Of a stretch of DNA of 64,000 nt, positions 1 to 10,763 are shown in pieces. Below the pieces are notes generated by a model. That model ran no database searches. It saw nothing but the letters and a program-made list of their open reading frames with translations, and was not told the DNA's origin. The translations under genes were made by a program, and so were the position numbers. This DNA is from Pseudofulvimonas gallinarii (lineage in GTDB: Bacteria; Pseudomonadota; Gammaproteobacteria; Xanthomonadales; UBA2363): assembly GCF_004343305.1 (NCBI RefSeq), contig NZ_SMAF01000004.1, forward strand, positions 124,001 to 188,000, in the 5' to 3' direction. Positions within the stretch are counted from its first letter, which is position 1. Each line of letters begins with the position of its first letter.

Positions 1-1
1 G

Positions 2-259
2 GAGCCGTCGCAGGTCGACGAAGCCGCCGTGCACGCACGCACCGCGCTGTCGGACCTGCCGGCGCCCGACCTGTTCATCCGCACCGGCGGCGAACAGCGG
101 ATCAGCAATTTCCTGCTGTGGCAGTGCGCCTACAGCGAACTGTATTTCACCGATGTGTTGTGGCCGGATGTCGACGCCGCCCTCCTGCGCGAGGCCTGTG
201 ACGATTACGCACGACGCGAACGCCGTTTCGGCTTGACCAGCGCCCAGGTGGCCTCATGA
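2..259 (+). CDS. uppS: Undecaprenyl diphosphate synthase, C-terminal part (cut by window start)
   Basis: Cis-prenyltransferase that condenses isopentenyl diphosphate onto farnesyl diphosphate to give the C55 carrier lipid for peptidoglycan and O-antigen. Only the last 85 residues are present; the frame is open from base 2. The family signature [20 protein letters not shown] is intact and is followed by [14 protein letters not shown], which holds the RxGGExRxSNF substrate-binding residues. The stop overlaps the cdsA start as ATGA, so the two are probably translationally coupled at the head of the envelope operon. Confidence 0.95.
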   Translation, partial: EPSQVDEAAVHARTALSDLPAPDLFIRTGGEQRISNFLLWQCAYSELYFTDVLWPDVDAALLREACDDYARRERRFGLTSAQVAS

Positions 260-1080
260 GTTCCGGATTGCGTACCCGACTGCTGACCTCGCTGGTGCTC
301 GCGCCCTCGGTCGTCCTGGCGATCCTCTACCTGCCCCGATGGGGTTTCGCGATCCTGGTCAGCGTGATGATGCTGGCCGCGTTCTGGGAGTGGAGCCGCC
401 TGTCCGGCGTGCCCGGCCGGCCATTGCGCGCGGTGTTGACCATCCTGCTTGGCCTGGCCTTCGTTGGGCTGGCAATGCAGCCGCATGAACGGCTGCTCTG
501 GCCCGCCGCCGTCGCGGTCGCCTTCTGGGCGCTGGCGCTGTTCTGGCTGTTCGCACCGCAGTTCGCCGCCAGCGATACGCCGACCCACCGGATCCTGAAG
601 ACACTGGCCGGCATCATCCTGCTCTGCGGCGCCTGGGCCGGGGCCGTCCATATCCGCGACGGCCTGCCCGGCGGACCGACCTGGCTGATCGTCTGCCTGG
701 CCGTCATCTATGGCGGCGATTCCTTCGCCTATTTCGTCGGCAGCCGCGTCGGCGGTCGCAAGCTGGCGCCACGGATCAGCCCGGGCAAGACCTGGGCCGG
801 ACTGTCCGGCGCCGTGGCCGGGGTGGCGCCGCTGGCGCTTGCCCTGGGCTGGCTGAAGGGCCTTGAAGGGCGCACGCTGGCGCTGTGGATGCTGCTGGCC
901 ATGGCCTGCCTGCTGCTGTCGGTGCTGGGCGACCTGGTCGAAAGCATCATGAAGCGGCACCGCCAGGTGAAGGATTCCGGCCGCCTCTTCCCCGGCCATG
1001 GCGGCGTGCTGGACCGGGGCGACAGCCTCTTTGCCGCGCTTCCCGCCTTCGCCCTCGGACTGGCCTGGCTGCTGTCGTGA
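256..1080 (+). CDS. cdsA: Phosphatidate cytidylyltransferase (CDP-diglyceride synthase)
   Basis: Integral inner-membrane enzyme that makes CDP-diacylglycerol from phosphatidic acid and CTP, the precursor of all phospholipids. The 274-residue protein is almost entirely hydrophobic helices. The CDS signature lies near residues 229-256 ([13 protein letters not shown] then [11 protein letters not shown]), with the conserved Lys-Asp and Asp-Arg pairs that bind the metal and CTP. The ATG overlaps the uppS stop (ATGA) and the TGA overlaps the GTG of dxr (GTGA). Length is normal for the family. Confidence 0.96.
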   Translation: MSSGLRTRLLTSLVLAPSVVLAILYLPRWGFAILVSVMMLAAFWEWSRLSGVPGRPLRAVLTILLGLAFVGLAMQPHERLLWPAAVAVAFWALALFWLFAPQFAASDTPTHRILKTLAGIILLCGAWAGAVHIRDGLPGGPTWLIVCLAVIYGGDSFAYFVGSRVGGRKLAPRISPGKTWAGLSGAVAGVAPLALALGWLKGLEGRTLALWMLLAMACLLLSVLGDLVESIMKRHRQVKDSGRLFPGHGGVLDRGDSLFAALPAFALGLAWLLS

Positions 1081-2300
1081 AACGCATCGCGCTGCTCGGC
1101 GCCACCGGTTCCATCGGTACATCGGCCCTGGATGTCATCGCCCGGCACCCCGGGCGTTTCGCCGTGCAGGCGCTCACGGCGGGCACGCAGGTCGATGCGC
1201 TGGTTGAACTGTGCCGGCGCTTCCGTCCGCGCTACGCCGTGATCGCGGACGCCGCGCGCGCCGTCGACCTGGCCGCCGGCCTGGCCCGGCACGGCCTCGA
1301 CACCGAGGCGCTCGCCGGTCCCGGGGCGCTGGATTTCGTCGCCGCCGACACCGGTGCGGATACGGTCATCGCGGCCATCGTCGGTGCCGCCGGCCTGTCC
1401 TCGACACTGGCCGCGGCCGAAGCCGGCAAGACCCTGCTGCTGGCCAACAAGGAAGCCGTCGTCATGGCCGGGCCGCTGCTGTTCGCGGCACTGGCCCGAG
1501 GTGGCGGCCGCCTGCTGCCGGTGGACAGCGAGCACAATGCGATCTTCCAGTGCCTGCCCAACGGCTATGACCGCGATCCTGGCGCCGCCGGCGTGCAGCG
1601 GCTGGTGCTCACTGCTTCCGGCGGTCCGTTCCGCGACTGGTCGGCCGGGCAGCTGGCGCAGGCGACACCGGAGCAGGCCTGCGCCCATCCGAACTGGCGC
1701 ATGGGCCGGAAGATCTCGGTCGATTCGGCCACCCTGATGAACAAGGGCCTGGAGGTGATCGAGGCGCACTGGCTGTTCGGCATGCCGGCGGAAAGGATCG
1801 ACGTGCTGGTGCATCCGCAGAGCCTGGTCCATTCGCTGGTCGAATACGTGGACGGCTCGCTGCTGGCCCAGCTGGGCAGCCCGGACATGCGCACCGTGCT
1901 GGCGCACGCCCTGGCCTGGCCCGAACGCATCGACGCCGGGGTCGAGCGCCTGGACCTGCTGAAGGCCGGACGCCTGGACTTCCAGGCCCCCGATCGCGCC
2001 CGGTTCCCCTGCCTGGACCTGGCCTATGCGGCGCTGCAGGCCGGCGGCGGCGCGAGCTGCGTGCTCAATGCCGCCAACGAAGTGGCGGTCGAGGTCTTTC
2101 TGGCAGGGCGGCTCTCCTTCCCCGACATCGCCGCCGTGGTCGCGGACACGCTGGCGGCCGTGGACGCTGGACCGATTCAGGACCTGCCCGCGATACTTGA
2201 ACTGGACGCACGGGCGCGCAGGGTCGCCGAACGGGAAACCGCTCGACGGTCCGGCGTGCCGGCAACCGCTGCAATGGACCGGACGGCATGGGCGAGATAA
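1077..2300 (+). CDS. dxr: 1-deoxy-D-xylulose 5-phosphate reductoisomerase
   Basis: NADPH- and metal-dependent second enzyme of the methylerythritol phosphate pathway, converting DXP to MEP in the cytoplasm. The start chosen is the GTG overlapping the cdsA stop, giving 407 residues against about 398 in E. coli; an in-frame ATG further upstream would run far into cdsA. Visible motifs: GATGSIG (NADPH-binding, residues 8-14), LANKEA (about 122), DSEHNAIFQ (metal-binding, about 150), [19 protein letters not shown] and HPQS (about 246). The end overlaps rseP by 13 bp. Confidence 0.97.
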   Translation: MKRIALLGATGSIGTSALDVIARHPGRFAVQALTAGTQVDALVELCRRFRPRYAVIADAARAVDLAAGLARHGLDTEALAGPGALDFVAADTGADTVIAAIVGAAGLSSTLAAAEAGKTLLLANKEAVVMAGPLLFAALARGGGRLLPVDSEHNAIFQCLPNGYDRDPGAAGVQRLVLTASGGPFRDWSAGQLAQATPEQACAHPNWRMGRKISVDSATLMNKGLEVIEAHWLFGMPAERIDVLVHPQSLVHSLVEYVDGSLLAQLGSPDMRTVLAHALAWPERIDAGVERLDLLKAGRLDFQAPDRARFPCLDLAYAALQAGGGASCVLNAANEVAVEVFLAGRLSFPDIAAVVADTLAAVDAGPIQDLPAILELDARARRVAERETARRSGVPATAAMDRTAWAR

Positions 2301-3643
2301 TCGGATCGATCTGGTGGCTGCTGGTCACCCTGGGCCTGCTGGTGACCTTCCACGAGTACGGCCACTACTGGGTCGGCCGCCGCTTCGGGGTGAAGGTCCT
2401 GCGCTTTTCCATCGGCTTCGGCAAGCCGCTGTGGACGCGCCGGAACGCAGACGGCACCGAATTCGCGCTGGCGGCCATTCCGCTGGGCGGCTACGTGAAG
2501 TTCCTGGACGAGCGCGAGGACACCGTCGCCCCCGAGGACCGGGCCGCCGCCTTCAACAACAAGCCGGTCCTGCAGCGCATGGCGATCGCCGCCGCCGGAC
2601 CCGCCGCGAACCTGCTGTTCGCGCTGCTGGCGTTCTGGGCCATGTACCTGGTCGGCAAACAGGATTTCGAACCTCGCATCGGTCGCGCCGAAGGCATTGC
2701 CGCCGAGGCGGGCCTGCGCGCCGGCGACCGCATCGCCGCCGTCGATGGTGAACCGGTCGCCACCTGGACCCATGTCGCCCTGCGCCTGGTCACCGCCGGT
2801 GTCGATCGCCGGCCCCTCCACCTGACGGCGGTCGATGGCGACGGCACGCCCCGCGACCTGACCCTGGACCTGGGCGGTTTGCCCGATGGCACCCGCGAGG
2901 CGGCGATGCTGCGCACCGCCGGCCTGATGCCGCGGCACCTGGTCCTGCCCGCCGTGCTCGGCGAAGTCAGCGCCAGCAGTCCGGCCGCCCGTGCCGGCCT
3001 GCGCGCCGGCGACCGCATCATCGCCATCAATGAAACCGCGGTCGCCGACTGGACCGACGTGCCGGCGCTGATCCAGCGCGGCGCCGTGAACCAGGGCGAG
3101 CTGCGCTTCACCATCGACCGCGCCGGCGAACGCCAGCGCCTGCGTGTCCAGCCCGAGAGCGTCGTCGGCGACGACGGTGGCACGCAGTTCAAGGTCGGCA
3201 TTGGCGTCAAGCGCGAGGTCTACGACTACGACGCCCTGCTGCGCTATGGCCCGCTTGACGCCATCGCCGCCTCCGGCCGGGAAGCCTGGACCATGACCAG
3301 CGCGACGCTGGGCATGCTCTGGCGCATGGTCGTCGGCCGCGCGTCGCTGGAAAACCTCTCCGGCCCGATCAGCATCTCGCAATACGCCAATGCCTCCGCG
3401 CGCAGCGGCCTCGGACATTTCCTGTGGTTCCTGGGCGTGATCTCGCTCAGCCTCTGCATCATCAACCTGTTACCGATCCCGATCTTGGACGGCGGTCACC
3501 TGCTGTATTACCTTATCGAGCTGGTCAAGGGCTCGCCCTTGAGCGAGCGGGCGATGATCGCCGGCCAGTACATCGGCCTGGCCGCCCTGGCCGGGCTGAT
3601 GGGATTGGCCTTCTACAACGACATCGCGCGGCTGGTTTCCTAG
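2288..3643 (+). CDS. rseP: RIP metalloprotease RseP (site-2 protease)
   Basis: Inner-membrane zinc protease that cleaves the DegS-trimmed anti-sigma factor RseA to release sigma E, and clears remnant signal peptides. The 451-residue protein has the catalytic HEYGH in the first membrane helix (His22, Glu23, His26), two PDZ domains in the periplasmic segment (about 125-300, seen as two A[11 protein letters not shown] repeats), and the C-terminal [11 protein letters not shown] motif (about 393-404) carrying the third zinc ligand Asp. It overlaps dxr by 13 bp and precedes bamA by 36 bp, the usual order. Confidence 0.96.
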   Translation: MGEIIGSIWWLLVTLGLLVTFHEYGHYWVGRRFGVKVLRFSIGFGKPLWTRRNADGTEFALAAIPLGGYVKFLDEREDTVAPEDRAAAFNNKPVLQRMAIAAAGPAANLLFALLAFWAMYLVGKQDFEPRIGRAEGIAAEAGLRAGDRIAAVDGEPVATWTHVALRLVTAGVDRRPLHLTAVDGDGTPRDLTLDLGGLPDGTREAAMLRTAGLMPRHLVLPAVLGEVSASSPAARAGLRAGDRIIAINETAVADWTDVPALIQRGAVNQGELRFTIDRAGERQRLRVQPESVVGDDGGTQFKVGIGVKREVYDYDALLRYGPLDAIAASGREAWTMTSATLGMLWRMVVGRASLENLSGPISISQYANASARSGLGHFLWFLGVISLSLCIINLLPIPILDGGHLLYYLIELVKGSPLSERAMIAGQYIGLAALAGLMGLAFYNDIARLVS

Positions 3644-3679
3644 CATCGCGCGCACCACGATTCCCGACTTGGATTGACG

Positions 3680-6064
3680 ATGAAGAAAATCGCCGCCGCC
3701 GTTCTGCTTGCCCTCGCCACCCAGGCGCAGGCGCAGAGCCCCGACCAGTTCGTGATCCAGGACATCCGCATCGACGGACTCAGCCGCATCACCGAGGGCA
3801 CGGTCTTCAACTACCTGCCGCTGGAGCGTGGTGACACCGTGGACCGGGCGCGCGTCGCCGAAGCCATCCGCATCCTCTACCAGACCGGGTTCTTCGATGA
3901 CGTCGAGCTGTCGCGCCAAGGTGACATCCTGGTGGTCCAGGTCAAGGAGCGCCCGGCGATCGCCAGCCTGAAGCTGAGCGGCAACAAGGAAATCAAGGAA
4001 GACGACCTGCTCCGCGGCCTTGCCGACATCGGCCTGGCCGAGGGCGAGGTGTACAACCGGCTGGCCGTCGCGCGCGTCACCCAGGAACTCACGCGCCAGT
4101 ACAACAACCGCGGCAAGTACAACGTCTCGATCACGCCGGTCGTCAACGAGCTGGATCGCAACCGCGTCGAGATCTCGATCGTGATCGCCGAGGGCAAGGC
4201 CGCGCGGATCCGCCATATCAACGTGATCGGCAACGAGACCTTCAGCCAGAAGGAAATCACCCGAAGCTTCGACCAGGAGCCGACCAACTGGACGTCCTGG
4301 TACAGCCGCGACGACCAGTACTCGCGCGAGAAATTCACCGGCGACCTGGAAAAACTGGTGTCGTATTACCAGGACCGCGGCTACCTGGACTTCGACATCG
4401 ACAGCAACCAGGTCACGATCAGCCCGGACCGCCGCAACATCTACATCACCACCAGCATCCGCGAAGGCGAGATCTACACGGTCAAGGACGTGCGCCTGAC
4501 CGGTGAACTGGTGCTGGAGAAGGAAACGCTGGAGGGCATGGTCCGCATCAAGCCCGGCGAGGTCTACTCGCGGGCCAAGATCGAGCGCACCTCCGACACG
4601 ATCACCGCGGTGCTGGGCAACATCGGCTACGCCTTCGCCGAAGTCACGCCGATTCCCGACGTCAACCGCGACACGCGCGAAGTCGGCCTGACCTTCCTGG
4701 TCAGTCCCGGCAAGCGCGTGTATGTCCGCCGCGTCGTGTTCAAGGGGAACACCCGCACCCAGGACGAGGTGCTGCGCCGGGAGATGCGCCAGTTCGAGGG
4801 AGCATGGTTCTCCCAGGCCGCTGTCGACCGCTCCCGGATCCGCCTGCAGCGACTGGGCTACTTCGAGAACGTCGAGATCGAAACGCCGCGGGTCCCCGGC
4901 AGCGAGGATCTCATCGACGTCGAGGTGTCGGTGGAAGAGCGCCCGACAGGCGCCTTCCAGTTCGGCGTCGGCTACTCGCAGCTGCAGGGCATCATCACCA
5001 ACCTGTCGGTCGAACAGAACAATTTCCTGGGCACGGGCAACCGCGCCGCGGTCAATCTGCAGAACAACCGCTACTACAAGCAGATGGACCTGAGCTACAC
5101 CAATCCCTATGTCACCGACGACGGCCTGAGCATCGGTTACAACGCCAGCTACCGCGAACTGGATTTCGGCGAGCAGAACCTCGCCGCCTACAGTACCGAC
5201 ACGGCGGAATTCAATGTCTATTTCGGCCTGCCGCTGACCGAGACGGACACGGTGTCGATGTCGCTGGGCATCGACAGCACGCGCATCGATGCCATTCCGG
5301 GCCTGACGCCGGATTTCATGTTCGACTACCTGCTGCGCGTCGCCGCCGCCAACGACAACCTCGACCAGCGCACCTTCCATGCCTGGCGCCTCGAGGCCGG
5401 CTGGTCCCGCGACAGCCGCAATCGCTTCTTCAACCCGACGCGCGGCGGCTTCCAGCAGGTCGGCGCCGAAATCGTGCTGCCCGGTTCGACGCAGGAGTAC
5501 TACAAGCTGTACTACCGCTTCGGCCGCTATTTCCCGGTCAACTCCTGGCTCACCCTGCTGGCGAGCGGCGACATCGGCTACGGCGACGGCTACGGCAATG
5601 CCGTGCCGATCCGCGACTGCACGCCGCTGATCGACGATCCGGGAACCGTCGGGCGCGAGGAACCCTGTTCCGAGGGCTCGCGACTGCCGTTCTTCGAGAA
5701 CTTCTACGCCGGTGGCGTCCGCTCCATCCGCGGCTTCGAGGACAACTCGCTGGGTCCGCGCGATCCGCAGTATGGCCGCCCCATTGGCGGCGCTTTCCGC
5801 ACGATCGGCACCGTCGAGGCGATCCTGCCGACGCCGTTCCGCCAGGCCGCCGACAGCACCCGAATCTCCTGGTTCGTGGACTTCGGCAATGTCTATCCTT
5901 CGGTCCGCGACTGGGAAGCCCGCGAGTTCCGCATATCGACCGGCCTGTCCTTCCAGTGGCGCGCGCCGGTCGGCCCGATTGTCCTGAACTTCTCCTACCC
6001 GATCCAGAAGGACCGGAACGACGAAGTCGAGCGGTTCCAGTTCACGTTCGGCTCGATGTTCTGA
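3680..6064 (+). CDS. bamA: Outer membrane protein assembly factor BamA
   Basis: Core of the Bam complex that folds and inserts beta-barrel proteins into the outer membrane. The 794-residue precursor has a signal peptide (MKKIAAAVLLALATQAQA, cleaved before QSPDQF), five POTRA repeats (about 24-420) and a C-terminal 16-strand barrel ending in a strand with terminal Phe (FTFGSMF), the sorting signal of Omp85 proteins. The VRGF-type loop motif is seen as SIRGFEDN. The ATG at 3680 is preferred over a TTG two codons upstream because it directly begins the signal peptide. Confidence 0.97.
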   Translation: MKKIAAAVLLALATQAQAQSPDQFVIQDIRIDGLSRITEGTVFNYLPLERGDTVDRARVAEAIRILYQTGFFDDVELSRQGDILVVQVKERPAIASLKLSGNKEIKEDDLLRGLADIGLAEGEVYNRLAVARVTQELTRQYNNRGKYNVSITPVVNELDRNRVEISIVIAEGKAARIRHINVIGNETFSQKEITRSFDQEPTNWTSWYSRDDQYSREKFTGDLEKLVSYYQDRGYLDFDIDSNQVTISPDRRNIYITTSIREGEIYTVKDVRLTGELVLEKETLEGMVRIKPGEVYSRAKIERTSDTITAVLGNIGYAFAEVTPIPDVNRDTREVGLTFLVSPGKRVYVRRVVFKGNTRTQDEVLRREMRQFEGAWFSQAAVDRSRIRLQRLGYFENVEIETPRVPGSEDLIDVEVSVEERPTGAFQFGVGYSQLQGIITNLSVEQNNFLGTGNRAAVNLQNNRYYKQMDLSYTNPYVTDDGLSIGYNASYRELDFGEQNLAAYSTDTAEFNVYFGLPLTETDTVSMSLGIDSTRIDAIPGLTPDFMFDYLLRVAAANDNLDQRTFHAWRLEAGWSRDSRNRFFNPTRGGFQQVGAEIVLPGSTQEYYKLYYRFGRYFPVNSWLTLLASGDIGYGDGYGNAVPIRDCTPLIDDPGTVGREEPCSEGSRLPFFENFYAGGVRSIRGFEDNSLGPRDPQYGRPIGGAFRTIGTVEAILPTPFRQAADSTRISWFVDFGNVYPSVRDWEAREFRISTGLSFQWRAPVGPIVLNFSYPIQKDRNDEVERFQFTFGSMF

Positions 6065-6085
6065 GGACGTCCGGCCCGGAACGAC

Positions 6086-6646
6086 ATGGTGCGCAATCAG
6101 CACGAAGACCACCACCCGGCAAGCCGCCGTCGCCGATGGCGCTGGCTGCTGGGCGTGGCGGTATTCGCGCTGGCCACGCAGGCCTCGGCGCAGACCCGTA
6201 TCGGCTACATCGACCAGAAGCGCCTGCTCGACAATGCGCCACAGATGACGGCCGGCAGCGAGCGGCTGCGCATCGAATTCGCCGAGCGGGACCGGCAGCT
6301 CAAGGCCGACGAGGCGCGGCTGGCACAACTGCAGGAACGGCAGCGCAACGCCACGACGCTGGATGAGCCCCTGGGCGACGAGATCGAGGCGCTGGCGCGC
6401 AAGGTGCGGCGGACGCGGGAAACCCTGCGCGACGAGCTGGGCCGTCGCAGCCAGGAGGAAACCGCCGAGCGGTTCCGCGAGATCAACGAGGCGGTCGCCG
6501 CCTACGCGCGCGAAAACCGCTACGACCTCATCGTTTCCAGCCCGGTCTTCTACGCCAGTCCCGATATCGACATCACCGACCAGGTGCTGGCGCGTCTGCG
6601 CCAGCTCGCACGGCAGGACAGCGCAGGCAATGACAATGACGAATGA
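6086..6646 (+). CDS. skp: OmpH/Skp-family periplasmic chaperone
   Basis: Trimeric periplasmic chaperone that carries unfolded outer-membrane proteins to BamA. The 186-residue precursor has an unusually long, Arg-rich N-region (RRRRWRW) before the hydrophobic core, and a cleavage site after ALATQASA at about residue 35. The mature N-terminus QTRIGYIDQKRLLDNAPQ matches the OmpH start, followed by a charged coiled-coil stretch (about 65-150) and a C-terminal return to the body domain (DLIVSSPVFYASPDIDIT). It lies 21 bp after bamA and overlaps lpxD. Confidence 0.92.
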   Translation: MVRNQHEDHHPASRRRRWRWLLGVAVFALATQASAQTRIGYIDQKRLLDNAPQMTAGSERLRIEFAERDRQLKADEARLAQLQERQRNATTLDEPLGDEIEALARKVRRTRETLRDELGRRSQEETAERFREINEAVAAYARENRYDLIVSSPVFYASPDIDITDQVLARLRQLARQDSAGNDNDE

Positions 6647-7661
6647 AGGCCACCGCCTGGCCGACCTGGCCGAACGGCATGGCCTGCAGCTGCAGGGTGA
6701 TCCCGGGCAGCGCATCACTGGCGTGGCGCCGATCGGTCGCGCCGGCCCCGGTGAAATGGCCTTCCTTGCCAACCGGAAGTTGCGGGCGCAACTTGCCAGT
6801 ACCCGGGCCGGCGCAGTGATCATGGACGCGAAGACGGCGGAAGGATTCGCCGGCAACGCGCTCATCGCCGCGAACCCGTCCGCCGCCTTCGCAAGGATCG
6901 CGGCGGAATTCGAGGACCGGCCGCTGCCGCCACCCGGCGTGCACCCGACCGCGGTGATAGCCGTGGACGCGGAAGTCGATCCCTCCGCCTCGATCGGGCC
7001 CTACGCCGTCATCGGCGCGCGCAGCCGCGTCGGGGCCGGCGCGGAGATCGGCCCGCATTGCGTCATCGGCCACGACTGCGTGGTCGGGCCGCATTCGCGC
7101 CTGGTGGCACGCGTCACGCTGGTCGAACGCGTCCGCCTGGGTGCACGGGTACTGGTCCATCCCGGCGCCGTGCTCGGCGCAGACGGTTTCGGCCTGGCTT
7201 TCGAGCAGGGCGCCTGGCTGAAGGTGCCGCAGCTGGGCGGCGTGCGCATCGGCGACGATTGCGAAATCGGCGCGAATACCACAATCGACCGCGGCGCCCT
7301 CGACGACACCGTGCTCGAAGAGGATGTCCGCCTCGACAACCAGATCCAGATCGCCCACAACGTCGTCATCGGCGCGCACTCGGCGATGGCCGGTTGTTCG
7401 GCGATCGCCGGATCGGCGAAGATTGGACGCTATTGCCTGATCGGGGGCGCCGCCGGGATCGCAGGCCACATCGAGTTGTGTGACCGGGTCACGGTGACGG
7501 CGATGAGCCTGGTCAGCCATTCGATCCGCGAGCCGGGCGAGTATTCGTCCGGCATCCCCGTACAGGAAAGCAGGCGCTGGCGCCGGAACGCCGCGCGCAT
7601 CCATCGACTCGACCGGCTGGTGCGCCAGCTCGACAGCAAAGACAAGGACGATCCGACATGA
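6630..7661 (+). CDS. lpxD: UDP-3-O-(3-hydroxyacyl)glucosamine N-acyltransferase
   Basis: Third lipid A step: transfers a hydroxyacyl chain from acyl carrier protein to the amine of UDP-3-O-acylglucosamine. The product has 343 residues from the ATG at 6630 or 341 from the in-frame ATG at 6636. An N-terminal uridine-binding domain ([20 protein letters not shown]) is followed by a left-handed hexapeptide-repeat helix from about residue 100 (repeated I-G-x-x-x-x units) with the conserved GxDGFGxA segment, ending in a short helical tail. It overlaps skp by up to 17 bp and fabZ by 4 (ATGA). Confidence 0.96.
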   Translation: MTMTNEGHRLADLAERHGLQLQGDPGQRITGVAPIGRAGPGEMAFLANRKLRAQLASTRAGAVIMDAKTAEGFAGNALIAANPSAAFARIAAEFEDRPLPPPGVHPTAVIAVDAEVDPSASIGPYAVIGARSRVGAGAEIGPHCVIGHDCVVGPHSRLVARVTLVERVRLGARVLVHPGAVLGADGFGLAFEQGAWLKVPQLGGVRIGDDCEIGANTTIDRGALDDTVLEEDVRLDNQIQIAHNVVIGAHSAMAGCSAIAGSAKIGRYCLIGGAAGIAGHIELCDRVTVTAMSLVSHSIREPGEYSSGIPVQESRRWRRNAARIHRLDRLVRQLDSKDKDDPT

Positions 7662-8128
7662 GCGAAACCACCGCTCCCATCGCCGACATCGAAGCCATCC
7701 ACCGGATGCTGCCGCACCGCTATCCGTTCCTGCTCGTGGATCGCGTCGTCAGTTTCGAACCCGGGCGCAGCATCCGCGCCCTGAAGAACGTCACCGGCAA
7801 CGAGCATTTCTTCCAGGGCCACTTTCCCGGCCATCCGGTGATGCCCGGCGTGCTCATCATCGAGGCGCTGGCCCAGGCTGCCGGACTGCTGGCCAAGCTG
7901 TCCGCGGATGCGGCGCCGCCCGAAGAAGCCGGCAAGCAGGCGCTGTTCTACCTGGTCAAGATCGACAACGCCCGCTTCAGCAAGCTGGTTGTGCCCGGCG
8001 ACCAGCTGTCACTGGAGGTCGAGCAGAAGCGCATCATCCGCGGCATGGGCCTGTACCACGGCGTGGCGAAGGTGGACGGCAATGAGGTCGCCTGTGCCGA
8101 AGTGCTGTGCGCGGGTCGCTCGGGATGA
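7658..8128 (+). CDS. fabZ: 3-hydroxyacyl-[ACP] dehydratase FabZ
   Basis: Hot-dog fold dehydratase of fatty-acid elongation, converting 3-hydroxyacyl-ACP to trans-2-enoyl-ACP. The 156-residue protein has the [14 protein letters not shown] start motif and the catalytic segment [20 protein letters not shown], with the active-site His and the Glu of IIEA. It is set between lpxD and lpxA with ATGA overlaps on both sides. This arrangement couples the hydroxyacyl-ACP branch point of phospholipid and lipid A synthesis. Confidence 0.97.
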   Translation: MSETTAPIADIEAIHRMLPHRYPFLLVDRVVSFEPGRSIRALKNVTGNEHFFQGHFPGHPVMPGVLIIEALAQAAGLLAKLSADAAPPEEAGKQALFYLVKIDNARFSKLVVPGDQLSLEVEQKRIIRGMGLYHGVAKVDGNEVACAEVLCAGRSG

Positions 8129-8904
8129 GCAGCCGGATCCACCCTACTGCCATCATCGATCCGGCGGCCAGGCTCGGTGTCGACGTCAGCGTGGGCGCGT
8201 ATACGGTGATCGGCGCCGACGTCGAGATCGGCGACGGCTGCGTGATCGGCTCCCACGTCAGCATCCTCGGCCCGACCCGGATCGGACGCAACAACCGCAT
8301 CCATTCGCACGCCGCCCTGGGTGACGATCCGCAGGACAAGAAGTTCAAGGGAGAACGCACCGAACTGGTGGTCGGCGACGACAACGTCATCCGAGAGTTC
8401 TGCACGCTCCACCGCGGCACCGGCACGGGCGGCGGCATCACCCGCATCGGCAACGACAACTGGCTTCTGGCCTATGTCCATGTCGCCCACGACTGCGTCG
8501 TCGGCAACCACTGCGTGTTCTCCAACAACTGCGCCCTGGCCGGCCACGTCATCGTCGGCGACTGGGTGGTGCTCGGCGGCTATACGCTGCTGCACCAGTT
8601 CTGCCGCGTCGGCGACCACGCCTTCACGGCGATGAATGCCAAGATCAACGCCGACGTGCCGCCCTACGTGCTCGTCGGTGGCAACTATGCCGTCCCGCGC
8701 GGGATCAACAGCGAAGGCCTCAAGCGCCGCGGCTTCGATGGCGACCGCGTGCGCGCGATCAAGCGCGCATACCGGGCGCTGTACGCCAGCGGCAAGAGCC
8801 TTGCCGATGCCAAGGCCGAGCTCGCCAGACTGGCCGAAGACGCCCCGGACATCGCGGCGATGCTGGCATTCATCGAAGGCTCGGAACGCTCGCTGCTGCG
8901 CTGA
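8125..8904 (+). CDS. lpxA: UDP-N-acetylglucosamine acyltransferase
   Basis: First committed lipid A enzyme, adding 3-hydroxyacyl to UDP-GlcNAc. The start is the ATG overlapping the fabZ stop (ATGA), giving 259 residues; an ATG six codons upstream is possible but less likely. Hexapeptide repeats fill residues 1-190, with the catalytic His in [12 protein letters not shown]. The C-terminal family block includes [17 protein letters not shown] and the [10 protein letters not shown] motif. Length matches E. coli LpxA (262). Confidence 0.97.
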   Translation: MSSRIHPTAIIDPAARLGVDVSVGAYTVIGADVEIGDGCVIGSHVSILGPTRIGRNNRIHSHAALGDDPQDKKFKGERTELVVGDDNVIREFCTLHRGTGTGGGITRIGNDNWLLAYVHVAHDCVVGNHCVFSNNCALAGHVIVGDWVVLGGYTLLHQFCRVGDHAFTAMNAKINADVPPYVLVGGNYAVPRGINSEGLKRRGFDGDRVRAIKRAYRALYASGKSLADAKAELARLAEDAPDIAAMLAFIEGSERSLLR

Positions 8905-8965
8905 ACGTTCCGTCACGACTGCGCCGGACGTCCAATCGCCGGCGCCTCTCGCGTACCATCGCACC

Positions 8966-10159
8966 ATGGCCAGTTCCCCGACGTCTGTTCCACGGCAGGC
9001 ACCCCGGCGTGTCGCGCTGATCGCCGGCGAAGCCAGCGGCGACCAGCTCGGCGCCAGCCTGGTCACCGCGCTGAAGGCGCGCTGGCCGGACGCGGTGTTC
9101 GCCGGTGTCGGCGGAACGCAGATGCGCGATGCCGGCATGGAACAGTGGTCGGATTACGCACCGCTCGCGGTGATGGGCATTGCCGAAGTCCTGCGCCACC
9201 TGCCGCGCCTGCTGCGCTTCCGGCGAAAACTTGTCCAGCGGCTGGCCGACTGGTCGCCCGACGTCGTCATCGGCATCGACGCACCGGACTTCAATCTCGG
9301 TGTCGAGAAGCGGCTGAAGCGTCGCGGCATCGCCACCGCGCACTATGTCAGCCCCTCGGTCTGGGCCTGGCGTCGCAAGCGCGCCCAACGCATGGGGCGG
9401 AGCGCCGATCGCGTCCTCTGCCTGTTTCCGATGGAACCGCCCATCTACGCCGGGTACGGCGTCGATGCGCGCTTCGTCGGCCACCCGCTCGCCGACCGTT
9501 TTCCCGATCGACCGGACCGCGATGGCGCGCGCAGGCAACTGGGCATCGGGGAGCGGGAGAGCGTCCTGGCCGTGCTCCCGGGGTCCCGGCTGGGCGAGAT
9601 CGAGCGCCTGGCCGGCGCGTTCCTCGAAGCCGCGCGACGCGTCCAGCGGCAACGACCCGGCCTGCGCCTGATCGTCCCCGCCGCCAACGCCGCCTGCCGT
9701 CAGGCGCTGCAGGCGCATATCGATGCACTCGACGGTGGCGCCGACATCCAGCTGCTCGACGGCCAGGCCCACCAGGCGATGGTGGCCGCCGACGTGCTGC
9801 TGCTTGCCTCCGGTACCGCGGCACTGGAGGCGCTGCTGGCCAAGCGCCCGATGATCGTCGGCTACCGCATCGCGCCGCTCACCTATTTCCTGGTCAAGAA
9901 GCTGGGCATGCTGAAGATCGAGCGCTATTCGCTGCCGAACATCCTGCACGGTGGCGACCTGGTGCCCGAATTCATGCAGGACGACTGCACCGCCGATGCC
10001 ATCGCGCCGGCGCTGCTGTCACTCCTGGATGACGAAGCGTTGCGTCAACGGCAGATCGCCGGCTTCGATGCCATCCACGCCTCGCTGCGCGCGCCGGGTG
10101 GGTCGGCCGTGGCTGCGGCCGGGGCCGTGGCCGGCCTGGTGGAGTCGCGCGCACCATGA
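8966..10159 (+). CDS. lpxB: Lipid-A-disaccharide synthase
   Basis: GT19 glycosyltransferase that joins lipid X and UDP-diacylglucosamine into the lipid A disaccharide at the inner face of the inner membrane. The 397-residue protein carries the [13 protein letters not shown]-terminal motif, the [11 protein letters not shown] block and the C-terminal [14 protein letters not shown] motif. The ATG at 8966 is preceded by a TACCAT hexamer (8954-8959) and no Shine-Dalgarno sequence, so it may also be transcribed separately as a leaderless mRNA; the 61-bp gap after lpxA is the largest in this part of the operon. Confidence 0.96.
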   Translation: MASSPTSVPRQAPRRVALIAGEASGDQLGASLVTALKARWPDAVFAGVGGTQMRDAGMEQWSDYAPLAVMGIAEVLRHLPRLLRFRRKLVQRLADWSPDVVIGIDAPDFNLGVEKRLKRRGIATAHYVSPSVWAWRRKRAQRMGRSADRVLCLFPMEPPIYAGYGVDARFVGHPLADRFPDRPDRDGARRQLGIGERESVLAVLPGSRLGEIERLAGAFLEAARRVQRQRPGLRLIVPAANAACRQALQAHIDALDGGADIQLLDGQAHQAMVAADVLLLASGTAALEALLAKRPMIVGYRIAPLTYFLVKKLGMLKIERYSLPNILHGGDLVPEFMQDDCTADAIAPALLSLLDDEALRQRQIAGFDAIHASLRAPGGSAVAAAGAVAGLVESRAP

Positions 10160-10749
10160 GCTCCTGGCCGCCGCTGACCGCCGGTGTCGATGAAGCCGGA
10201 CGTGGGCCCCTTGCCGGACCGGTGGTCGTTGCCGCGGTAATCCTGGATGCCCGGCGGCCCATAGAGGGACTGGCCGATTCAAAGAGACTCAGCGCCAGCC
10301 AGCGTGAAGCGCTGTACCCGCTGATCCTCGAACGCGCCCGCGCCTGGCATGTCGTCGTCGTGGACTGCGAACGCATCGACTGCCTCAACATCTTCCACGC
10401 CACCATGGCCGGCATGTGCGAAGCGGTCGCCGGACTGGCGCTGCGCGCGGAACTGGCCCTGATCGACGGCAACCGCCTGCCCAGGGCGCTGCCCTGCCCC
10501 GGCCACGCCGTGGTCGGCGGCGACGCCATCGAGCCGGCGATCAGCGCCGCATCCATCCTCGCAAAGGTCACGCGCGACCGGCACATGGTGGAACTCGACC
10601 GCATCCATCCCGGCTACGGATTCGCCGAGCACAAGGGTTACCCGACACCGGACCACCTCGATGCCCTGCGCAGGCTCGGGCCCTGCCGCGTCCACCGCCG
10701 CAGCTTCGCGCCGGTGCGCGCACTGATGCAGCAGGAACTGTTCGCCTGA
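10156..10749 (+). CDS. rnhB: Ribonuclease HII
   Basis: Endonuclease that cuts RNA in RNA-DNA hybrids and starts ribonucleotide excision repair. The 197-residue protein has [19 protein letters not shown], with the Asp-Glu of the DEAGRG active site, and the later [21 protein letters not shown] block plus HKGYPTPDH. It overlaps lpxB by ATGA. In relatives dnaE usually follows; here a minus-strand kinase gene ends 14 bp downstream, with no intrinsic terminator visible between the convergent genes. Confidence 0.96.
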   Translation: MSSWPPLTAGVDEAGRGPLAGPVVVAAVILDARRPIEGLADSKRLSASQREALYPLILERARAWHVVVVDCERIDCLNIFHATMAGMCEAVAGLALRAELALIDGNRLPRALPCPGHAVVGGDAIEPAISAASILAKVTRDRHMVELDRIHPGYGFAEHKGYPTPDHLDALRRLGPCRVHRRSFAPVRALMQQELFA

Positions 10750-10763
10750 GGGGAAGCGCGCGG

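Noticed and set aside
3470-6865. 1131-codon open frame on the minus strand across bamA
   Set aside because: It is antisense to bamA and skp, whose motifs are unmistakable. Long antisense frames are expected at this G+C content, and the translation is low-complexity with no domain.
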